A DNA stretch of 10,274 bases from Comamonadaceae bacterium (GTDB lineage: Bacteria; Pseudomonadota; Gammaproteobacteria; Burkholderiales; Burkholderiaceae): positions 1-10,274 of the forward strand of contig CANCCJ010000094.1 in NCBI GenBank assembly GCA_947374535.1. The letters run 5' to 3'. Position numbers and translations under genes: made by a program. A model generated the notes under the pieces. The model made no database searches and was not told the DNA's origin. It saw only the letters and a list, made by a program, of their open reading frames with translations. Shown one piece after another: positions 1 through 5,683 of the stretch; the stretch's first letter is position 1; each line of letters begins with the position of its first letter.

Positions 1-15
1 CCTACCAAATATCTG

Positions 16-24
16 TGATATACT
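16..24 (+). promoter_or_regulatory. extended -10 promoter of the tRNA-Arg gene
   Basis: TGATATACT is an extended -10 (TGN followed by TATACT, 5 of 6 matches to TATAAT). It lies 14 bases before the mature tRNA 5' end, which fits a transcription start near 30-32 and a very short leader removed by RNase P. With a 17-base spacer the -35 box would fall at or before the window's first base, so it cannot be judged. Confidence 0.55.
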
Positions 25-38
25 TTCGGTTTTCCAGA

Positions 39-115
39 GCGGCTGTAGCTCAGCTGGATAGAGTACTTGGCTACGAACCAAGGGGTCGTGGGTTCGATTC
101 CTGCCAGCCGCACCA
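39..115 (+). tRNA. tRNA-Arg (anticodon ACG), CCA encoded
   Basis: This is a complete cloverleaf of 77 bases including CCA. The acceptor stem GCGGCTG (39-45) pairs with CAGCCGC (105-111), followed by discriminator A112 and an encoded CCA at 113-115. The anticodon stem CTTGG (66-70) pairs with CCAAG (78-82) around the loop CTACGAA, placing anticodon ACG at 73-75. A34 is expected to be deaminated to inosine by TadA so that it reads CGU, CGC and CGA. The T-arm carries the standard GGTTCGATTCC. It appears to be a single-gene unit, with its own promoter before it and an intrinsic terminator right after it. Confidence 0.97.
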
Positions 116-123
116 AATTGAAC

Positions 124-160
124 AAGGGTTTACATCTTCGGATGTAAACCCTTTTTCTTT
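124..160 (+). terminator. intrinsic terminator of tRNA-Arg
   Basis: A perfect 13-bp stem (124-136 with 141-153) is closed by the very stable tetraloop TTCG (137-140). The descending arm runs into a T-rich tract, TTTCTTTT. It begins only 8 bases after the tRNA CCA, so it should end the tRNA transcript cleanly and insulate the downstream receptor gene. Confidence 0.93.
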
Positions 161-260
161 TGCCGCGTCACAAGTCGCAGCGCGATTGCTTTAGGTGACC
201 GTGTTTTTTGACGTTTTCTTCTCTAATGTGCTTGCAAGTGATTGCCACTTCACAAATACA

Positions 261-268
261 AAGAGGAG
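261..268 (+). promoter_or_regulatory. ribosome binding site fixing the receptor gene start
   Basis: AAGAGGAG lies 8 bases before the ATG at 277. It decides between this start and an in-frame TTG at 208, which has no such site and would add 23 residues in front of a normal signal peptide. Confidence 0.8.
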
Positions 269-276
269 ACGTCAGT

Positions 277-1254
277 ATGAAAGCCGATCGCAGGTTATCT
301 AAGGTCTGTTTGACCTTCGTGTCACTATGCTCAGCCTTTGCCGTGTATGCGCAGCAGGGCTACCCGAATCGCCCCGTAAAAATCATCGTGCCGTTCGCAG
401 CCAGTGGGCCTGCTGACAATTACGCACGTTTCATGGCGCAGCGCTTGCAAGAGGTGTTGGGTCAGCCATTTGTCGTGGATAACCGCCCCGGTGCGGGCTC
501 CATCATCGGTACGGATGCAGTGGCCAAGGCGCCGGCTGATGGCTACACCTTGCTGATGATGTCCAACACGCAAACGGTCAATGAGTCTCTGGTTCCTAAC
601 AAGCCGTTCAACTTGCTCAAAGACTTTGCGCCGATTGCACCTGTCAACTATTCCGATTTGGTGCTCGTGGTCAATCCCAAGCTGCACGTCAATACCCTGC
701 CTGAGTTGATCAAGTTCGCTCGCGCCAATCCGGGCAAGCTGAACTACGCTTCTTCAGGGAATGGCACGCCGTATCACATGGCTGGTGAGTTGTTCAAATA
801 CATGGCCAATATCGACATGACCCACATTCCTTACAAGGGCAGCGCTGCTGCGCGCACAGACGTGTTGTCTGGTCAGGTGGACATGATGTTTGATGCGGTC
901 ACCACCATGTCCGAAAACATCAAGATGGGCAAAGTGCGCGGCTTGGCCACCACAGGCAAGGTGCGCTCATCGGTGATGCCTGAGCTGCCAACCGCCAACG
1001 ATGAAGGTTTGCCCAAATATGAGGCCGTCATTTGGCTTGGGCTCATGGCCCCGGCCGGTACGCCAGAGGCGATCGTCACGCGCTTGAATGTGGAGATCAA
1101 CAAAATTGTGAACGCACCCGATGTGAAAGCTGCCTGGGCGAAGCAGGGCGCGGTACCCATGTCAATGTCGGTGCCCGTCTTCACCAAATATGTGGTCGAC
1201 GATGTAGCAAAGTGGGCCACGGTGGTCAAAGTCTCGGGCGCTAAGGCTGACTGA
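277..1254 (+). CDS. Bug/TctC-type tripartite tricarboxylate transporter substrate-binding protein
   Basis: The 325-residue exported receptor belongs to the Bug (TctC) family, whose members bind small carboxylates or related compounds in the periplasm. The family's usual length is about 320-330, so it appears complete. The N-terminus has basic residues (KADRR), a hydrophobic core, and a likely signal peptidase I site after A25 (VYA/QQ). Family hallmarks follow: RPVKIIVPFAASGPAD (about 32-47), the DNRPGAGS motif (about 70-77), AKAPADGYTLL (about 88-98), and IPYKGSAAA further on. The start at 277 is chosen because AAGAGGAG stands 8 bases before it and gives a clean signal peptide. No TctA or TctB membrane partner lies in the window, as is common for this expanded family, so the gene may be an orphan receptor working with a permease elsewhere or as a sensor input. 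The next gene starts 5 bp after its stop, suggesting cotranscription with the molybdenum hydroxylase. The ligand is unknown. Confidence 0.93.
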   Translation: MKADRRLSKVCLTFVSLCSAFAVYAQQGYPNRPVKIIVPFAASGPADNYARFMAQRLQEVLGQPFVVDNRPGAGSIIGTDAVAKAPADGYTLLMMSNTQTVNESLVPNKPFNLLKDFAPIAPVNYSDLVLVVNPKLHVNTLPELIKFARANPGKLNYASSGNGTPYHMAGELFKYMANIDMTHIPYKGSAAARTDVLSGQVDMMFDAVTTMSENIKMGKVRGLATTGKVRSSVMPELPTANDEGLPKYEAVIWLGLMAPAGTPEAIVTRLNVEINKIVNAPDVKAAWAKQGAVPMSMSVPVFTKYVVDDVAKWATVVKVSGAKAD

Positions 1255-1259
1255 GCGCC

Positions 1260-1730
1260 ATGGCTGAGTTTTGTTTTCAATTGAACGGCCAGCCCCAAGC
1301 AGTGCAGGCCCACGACAATGATTTGCTGTTGGATGTGTTGCGCCAAACGTGTGAGCAAAAAGGCACCCGTTTCGGGTGTGGGTTGTCGCAATGCGGGGCT
1401 TGTCATGTCATGGTGGATGAGCACGCTGTACCTGCTTGCAGCACACCCATGTGGGCGGTGGCGGGCAAACGTGTGGTCACCGTTGAAGGCTTGGGCAGTG
1501 CCGAACAACCACACGCCTTGCAAACGGCATTTGCCCAATTGCAAGCGGCGCAATGCGGCTATTGCAGCAGTGGCATGTTGATGACGGCAGCGGCTTTGCT
1601 TCATGCAACACCCCAGCCTACGCCCGCGCAAGTGCGTGCAGCCTTGCAAGGCAACTTGTGTCGTTGTGGTGCGCACAACCGCATCGTGCGCGCTGTGTGT
1701 CAAGCTGCTGAAACGATGAGCGCATCATGA
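1260..1730 (+). CDS. [2Fe-2S] small subunit of a NicA/IorA-type molybdenum hydroxylase
   Basis: The 156-residue iron-sulfur subunit belongs to the xanthine oxidase superfamily. It passes electrons from the molybdenum site of the large subunit to an external acceptor. The N-terminal plant-ferredoxin-like domain carries cluster ligands C40, C45, C48 and C60 (FGCGLSQCGAC, then C60). The C-terminal helical domain carries C99, C102, C134 and C136 (QCGYC...CRC) for the cluster next to the molybdopterin. All eight cysteines are present. The segment CGYCSSGM differs from the CGFCTPG of classic xanthine dehydrogenases and resembles the isoquinoline 1-oxidoreductase/nicotinate dehydrogenase branch. There is no signal peptide, so it should be cytoplasmic. 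Its stop overlaps the large subunit start by 4 bases (ATGA), a sign of translational coupling. I see no strong ribosome binding site, so translation may be partly coupled to the gene 5 bp upstream. The substrate is not determined. Confidence 0.93.
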   Translation: MAEFCFQLNGQPQAVQAHDNDLLLDVLRQTCEQKGTRFGCGLSQCGACHVMVDEHAVPACSTPMWAVAGKRVVTVEGLGSAEQPHALQTAFAQLQAAQCGYCSSGMLMTAAALLHATPQPTPAQVRAALQGNLCRCGAHNRIVRAVCQAAETMSAS

Positions 1731-3934
1731 CCTTGCACACCGTGACGCCGCCCAAGTTGCCTGGCAGCTTGCAAACCAACCGTCGTTTGATGCAATGGTT
1801 GAAGTTTTTGCCCAGTGGTCGGGTTCAGTTGTACTCGGGCAAGGTCGAAATTGGCCAAGGCATCCTGCATGCCTTGGTGCAAATCGCCGCGCAAGAACTC
1901 TCTCTACCGTTCCATGCGATTGAGGCCGTACCCGCCAGCACTGCCTTCAGTCCAAACGAAGCGGTCACCTCTGGCAGCTTGTCGATTCAAGATTCAGGCG
2001 CCGCCGTGCGTCACGCCTGTCGCCAAGCACGGGCTTTGTTTGTGGCTTGCGCGGCCGAAAAATTTGCTGTGCCAGTGTCAGAGATTCAGGTGCAGGACGG
2101 TATCTTCATGCATGGCGCACGTGCCTTGTGTGGTTATGGCGATATCAGCACGCGCGTCAACTTGGACACAGAGGCTTTGCCTTCGAGTGAGGGCACACCC
2201 GCGCCCAGCTTCACGCCGACTTCAACGCGTGATGCGCCAAGGCCTGATTTGCTGCGTAAGTTTTTGGGCCATGCCGATTTCATCCAAGACCTTCAATGGC
2301 CAAACATGTTGCACGGACGCATGGTGCGTCCGCCCAATTTGCACGCCACACTGAACGACAAAGCTTGGGACCAAGCGGCCCAGCGCGCGCAAGCCATGCC
2401 AGGCGTGCAGGGGGTTTATCGCGATGGTTTGCAAATTGGTGTGCTTGCCTTCAGCGAACCCGCCGCGACGCAAGCTGCTGATCAATTGATGGCCGATTTG
2501 AGTTTGGCACAAGCGTGGACCACGCCGGCCATGCTTCCCGACGCCGAGCATTTGCAAGACTGGTTGCGTCAAAGCCCATTGCAAACCACGACCGTGCATG
2601 CCGCCGATGTTGCGTGGCCAGACGCGCAGGCGCAAACGGTGCAAACGCTGCAAGCCGATTACAACCGTGGCTACGTACAACACGCCTCCATGTCGCCTTC
2701 TTGTGCCTTGGCGCATTGGCAGGGCGATGCTCTGAGGGTGTGGAGCCATTCGCAAGGCATTTTTAATTTACGACGCGACTTAGCTCTGGCTTTTGCATGC
2801 GCGTCCGAGCAAGTGACGGTGCAGCATGTCCAAGGCGCTGGCTGCTATGGGCACAACGGCGCTGATGACGTGGCGTTTGATGCGGCGTGGCTAGCCCGTT
2901 TAGCGGGCGATCAACCCGTGCGTGTGCTCTGGTCACGTCACGACGAAATGGCTTGGTCGCCCCTAGGGCCCGCGATGAGCGTGCGCTTGCAGGCCGGGCT
3001 TGACGCGCATCAGCGCATCAGTTTTTGGCAGCACACAGTGTGGAGCCAAGGCCACGGCACGCGCCCGGGTCGCAATGCCACGCCAGCCTTGTTAGGCAGT
3101 TGGTTGACGGCGCAGCCATTCCCTATCCTCATGGCTGAAAACGCGGCCATGAGTGTGGGCGGTGGCTCGGAGCGTAACGCTGTGCCGCCCTACGCCTTAC
3201 CCGCTTTGGAAGTCGTCAATCACCGTGTGATGGACATGCCCATGCGTGTATCAGCCTTGCGTGCATTGGGCGCACACGTGAATGTGTTTGCCGCGGAATC
3301 TTTCATGGACGAAGTGGCGATGGCCGCAGGCCAAGACCCGCTGGCGCTACGCCTGTCGTATTTGCAAGATTCGCGTGCACGCGCTGTGCTGCAACAAGCT
3401 GGCGCATTGTCGAATTGGTCGCAACGCGACGCAGTTAAAAACGCATCAACTTCCAACGAGGGCGAGTGGGGGCAAGGCTTGGCCTTTGCCCGTTACAAAA
3501 ATACCGGCGCCTATTGCGCGGTGGTGGCCGAGGTGGAAGTGGCTGATCGCGTGCGCTTGAAACGTTTGGTGGTGGTGGCCGACATGGGGCATGTGGTGGA
3601 TGCCGATGGCGCGATCAACCAGCTCGAAGGCGGTGCCATTCAAGCGGCGAGTTGGGCGTTGTTAGAGGCGGCTAAATTTGATCGCCAACACATGCTCAGT
3701 GTGGATTGGGACAGCTACCCCATTCTTCGTTTTGAAGATGTGCCTGAGGTTGTGGTGTCGCTCATCGATACCGGCGAACATGCTTCAGTAGGCGCAGGTG
3801 AGGCTTCGTTAGGGCCATGCGCTGCAGCGATTGGCAATGCCGTCTTTCACGCTTTGGGCGTGCGGGTGCGTGACATGCCTATGACCCCTGAACAAATTGT
3901 GAAAGCCATCGACTCAGCCGATGGCGAGACTTAA
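1727..3934 (+). CDS. molybdopterin-binding large subunit, NicB/IorB-type hydroxylase
   Basis: The 735-residue catalytic subunit is expected to hydroxylate an N-heterocycle or related compound with water as oxygen donor. The order of segments is that of the IorB/NicB branch. A molybdopterin-binding segment comes near the N-terminus (GKVEIGQG at 38-45, then SGSLSIQDSG), followed by the hammerhead-like domain (from about 174). Next come the GAGCYGHNGADD motif at 370-381 and VLWSRHDEMAW after it. A C-terminal segment holds GAGEAS at 689-694, in which E692 matches the catalytic glutamate of the superfamily. The segment with RVSALRALGAHVNVFAAES is also typical. Unlike many relatives there is no Tat signal at the N-terminus and no fused cytochrome c domain with CxxCH motifs, so the enzyme looks cytoplasmic with an unidentified electron acceptor. 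It overlaps the small subunit gene by 4 bp. The family is clear; the choice between nicotinate-like, isoquinoline-like or another substrate is open. Confidence 0.9.
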   Translation: MTLHTVTPPKLPGSLQTNRRLMQWLKFLPSGRVQLYSGKVEIGQGILHALVQIAAQELSLPFHAIEAVPASTAFSPNEAVTSGSLSIQDSGAAVRHACRQARALFVACAAEKFAVPVSEIQVQDGIFMHGARALCGYGDISTRVNLDTEALPSSEGTPAPSFTPTSTRDAPRPDLLRKFLGHADFIQDLQWPNMLHGRMVRPPNLHATLNDKAWDQAAQRAQAMPGVQGVYRDGLQIGVLAFSEPAATQAADQLMADLSLAQAWTTPAMLPDAEHLQDWLRQSPLQTTTVHAADVAWPDAQAQTVQTLQADYNRGYVQHASMSPSCALAHWQGDALRVWSHSQGIFNLRRDLALAFACASEQVTVQHVQGAGCYGHNGADDVAFDAAWLARLAGDQPVRVLWSRHDEMAWSPLGPAMSVRLQAGLDAHQRISFWQHTVWSQGHGTRPGRNATPALLGSWLTAQPFPILMAENAAMSVGGGSERNAVPPYALPALEVVNHRVMDMPMRVSALRALGAHVNVFAAESFMDEVAMAAGQDPLALRLSYLQDSRARAVLQQAGALSNWSQRDAVKNASTSNEGEWGQGLAFARYKNTGAYCAVVAEVEVADRVRLKRLVVVADMGHVVDADGAINQLEGGAIQAASWALLEAAKFDRQHMLSVDWDSYPILRFEDVPEVVVSLIDTGEHASVGAGEASLGPCAAAIGNAVFHALGVRVRDMPMTPEQIVKAIDSADGET

Positions 3935-3948
3935 TTTTTATTTGAACC

Positions 3949-3953
3949 AAGGA
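3949..3953 (+). promoter_or_regulatory. ribosome binding site of the ModA-like gene
   Basis: AAGGA lies 6 bases before the ATG at 3960. It supports that start over an in-frame ATG at 3921, which lies inside the end of the large-subunit gene and would only add a 13-residue polar extension. Confidence 0.7.
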
Positions 3954-3959
3954 ACTGAG

Positions 3960-4661
3960 ATGGAACTTCATATATTGAGCGGCGGCGCTGCTGCAGGTTT
4001 GGTCAATCCACTGCGGGCTGAGTTTGAAGCCGCGCATGGCTGCCAAATTCACAGCACTTTCAGCGCCGTGGGCGCGATGAAAGAAAAGCTGCTGAGTGGC
4101 GAACGCTGCGATTTACTCATCCTCACCCAATCGTTGATTGAAGGCTTGATTGCCTCGGGCGATGTGCGTGCGGGAACCTTGCGTGCCTTGGGTGTGGTGA
4201 AAACGGGAATCGCCGTGAAGCATGGCAGCCCGCATCCAGCCATTGCTACGCGCGCTGATTTGCAAGCCGCATTCCGCGCGGCTGAAGGTATTTACTTTCC
4301 AGACCCAAAGTTGGCGACGGCTGGCATTCACTTTTTCAAAGTGTTGCAAACCCTGGGGTTGGATGTGGAGTTGGCAGACCGTTTTCGCACCTTCCCTAAT
4401 GGCGCTACGGCGATGGCTGCGATGGCCAAAGACCCCGGTGCCCATGCGATGGGCTGCACGCAAGTGACAGAAATCAAATACACCCCAGGCATCGACTTGA
4501 TCGGCTTGTTGCCCCAAGAGTTTGAGTTGGCCACGGTCTATGCGCTGGGTATTCCTACGCAAGCGAAAGAACCCGCACTGGCGCAGCAGTTGGCGGATGT
4601 GCTCACCAGCGACGCAACGCGTGCTTTGCGCACGATGGGTGGTTTTGAGTTGCAAGACTAG
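3960..4661 (+). CDS. ModA-like substrate-binding domain protein without an export signal
   Basis: The 233-residue protein has the look of a type II periplasmic-binding fold of the ModA-like group (molybdate-binding-protein-like). It opens directly with a beta strand and Ser/Gly loop (MELHILSGGAAAGLVNPL), as mature ModA proteins do. Later segments fit the two-lobed fold: CDLLILTQSLIEGL (about 45-58), FPDPKLATAGIHFF, and NGATAMAAMAKDP. There is no signal peptide: the start at 3960 has AAGGA 6 bases upstream, and the only upstream in-frame ATG (3921) adds polar residues. It is therefore predicted to be cytoplasmic, unlike true ABC-transporter ModA. It starts 25 bp after the molybdenum-enzyme large subunit, which invites a role linked to that enzyme or its substrate. 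This is inference. No ModB or ModC genes are in the window. The function is unknown. Confidence 0.8.
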   Translation: MELHILSGGAAAGLVNPLRAEFEAAHGCQIHSTFSAVGAMKEKLLSGERCDLLILTQSLIEGLIASGDVRAGTLRALGVVKTGIAVKHGSPHPAIATRADLQAAFRAAEGIYFPDPKLATAGIHFFKVLQTLGLDVELADRFRTFPNGATAMAAMAKDPGAHAMGCTQVTEIKYTPGIDLIGLLPQEFELATVYALGIPTQAKEPALAQQLADVLTSDATRALRTMGGFELQD

Positions 4662-4671
4662 AATTTGAGGC

Positions 4672-5103
4672 ATGAAACACCATGCCTCCCCCTTATTGCT
4701 TTGCATTGCGGCTGTCTTGTCGGGCTGCGCCACCCCCGTGGCCAAGCCTGCTTTTTATCCCAATGCCCATTACCAACAAGTTGGCCCCGCGCAAGCGCAG
4801 GCTGATGCGCAGTACTGTTCAGAATTGGCGCAACAGTCAGATGTGGGTGCCGTCAATAAAGTGGATGCAGGCCGAGCGGCGGCGGCAGGAGCTGCGGGTG
4901 TTGGCACTGCAGGTGTGGTGGGATCGCTGCTGAGCGGTCACAAACCTGATTTGAAAAATATTGCAGCAGGTGCAGCCGCCATTGGTGCGGGTGGTGCTGC
5001 GGCCACAGCGGCAGCGCAATCGGTGGGTGGCAGCAGCTTGTACCGCCAGTTTGTGCAGCAATGTTTGGCGGAGCGTGGCTACCACGTGATCGGTTGGCAT
5101 TGA
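4672..5103 (+). CDS. small glycine-zipper lipoprotein of unknown function
   Basis: This is a 143-residue predicted lipoprotein. A short positive N-terminus (MKHH) and a hydrophobic stretch lead to the lipobox VLSGC, with C19 as the likely lipidated cysteine. After a polar segment come two Ala/Gly-rich stretches with GxxxG-like spacing (about 67-89 and 98-115), suggesting two membrane-associating or self-packing helices. The end, QCLAERGYHVIGW, is a pattern seen in small proteobacterial glycine-zipper envelope proteins. C49 and C131 flank the helical region and could form a disulfide. GAGG at 4667-4670 is only one base before the ATG, an unusually tight spacing, and no better in-frame start gives a lipoprotein signal. 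The gene lies 10 bp after the ModA-like gene and 13 bp before greB, but nothing ties it to either. No specific function can be assigned. Confidence 0.82.
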   Translation: MKHHASPLLLCIAAVLSGCATPVAKPAFYPNAHYQQVGPAQAQADAQYCSELAQQSDVGAVNKVDAGRAAAAGAAGVGTAGVVGSLLSGHKPDLKNIAAGAAAIGAGGAAATAAAQSVGGSSLYRQFVQQCLAERGYHVIGWH

Positions 5104-5116
5104 GCCGCACGCAGCT

Positions 5117-5680
5117 ATGAGCCAGGCGTTCACGCACGAGACCGATGCAGATGATGAAGACCTCACCTTGCCGCCACTGCCTGCAGGTAGCAAAAACTAC
5201 ATCACGCCACAAGGCTATGCAGCGCTTCGTGCAGAGTTGTTTGAGCTGATCGACAACGAGCGCCCACGCATCGTAGAAATTGTGCATTGGGCTGCCAGCA
5301 ATGGGGATCGTTCAGAAAACGGCGATTACCACTACGGCAAAAAACGTTTGCGTGAAATTGATCGCCGTATTCGTTTTTTGACCAAGCGTTTAGAGATTGC
5401 GGAAATTACAGACCCCAGCGCGCATCACGGCAAAGACCAAGTGTTCTTTGGCGCCACCGTCACCTATGTGGACGAGGCCGATGTGGCGCGCACCGTCACC
5501 ATCTTGGGCATTGATGAGGCCGATAGCCTGAAGGCTCAAGTGACTTGGGTGTCACCGATTGCCCGCGCCTTGCTCAAAGCGCGTGAGGGCGATGTGGTGA
5601 AGTTGGTCACGCCAGTCGGTGTGCAAGAAGTTGAGGTGGTGCAGGTGCAGTACCCCGCACCCAAGCCCAGCGAGGGCTAA
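5117..5680 (+). CDS. greB: transcription elongation factor GreB
   Basis: The 187-residue GreA/GreB-family factor enters the RNA polymerase secondary channel and stimulates cleavage of backtracked RNA. The N-terminal antiparallel coiled coil spans about 28-100 and carries the conserved tip motif GDRSENGDY, with acidic residues D64 and E67 positioned to coordinate the catalytic magnesium ion. The C-terminal FKBP-like domain (about 105-180) contains FGATVTYVDE and SPIARALLKAREGD. The sequence resembles GreB more than GreA (for example GKKRLREIDRRIRFLTKRLE), and the polar first 25 residues precede the usual GreB start (YITPQGY). I see no strong ribosome binding site at 5117, so coupling to the lipoprotein gene 13 bp upstream is possible. 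It converges on spoT, with only 3 bp between the stop codons. Confidence 0.95.
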   Translation: MSQAFTHETDADDEDLTLPPLPAGSKNYITPQGYAALRAELFELIDNERPRIVEIVHWAASNGDRSENGDYHYGKKRLREIDRRIRFLTKRLEIAEITDPSAHHGKDQVFFGATVTYVDEADVARTVTILGIDEADSLKAQVTWVSPIARALLKAREGDVVKLVTPVGVQEVEVVQVQYPAPKPSEG

Positions 5681-5683
5681 GCT

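Noticed and set aside
199..227. Promoter for the receptor gene with -10 TCTAAT at 222-227
   Set aside because: The -10 matches 5 of 6 positions, but no acceptable -35 lies at 16-18 bases; too weak to list as a feature.
208..276. Longer form of the receptor gene starting at TTG 208
   Set aside because: It would place 23 polar residues before a normal signal peptide, while the ATG at 277 has a strong ribosome binding site.
39..1254. The tRNA-Arg 3' end as an attachment site for a genomic island carrying 277-4661
   Set aside because: No integrase is present, I find no second copy of the tRNA 3' end in the window, and codon and base use of the accessory genes look like their neighbours.
873..1703. 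Long minus-strand frame opposite the receptor and iron-sulfur genes
   Set aside because: It spans two real genes, resembles no known protein, and lies antisense to conserved cysteine motifs; a shadow frame.
5664..5678. Terminator for greB
   Set aside because: The stem is only 5 bp (AGCCC/GGGCT) and no T-run follows on either strand.
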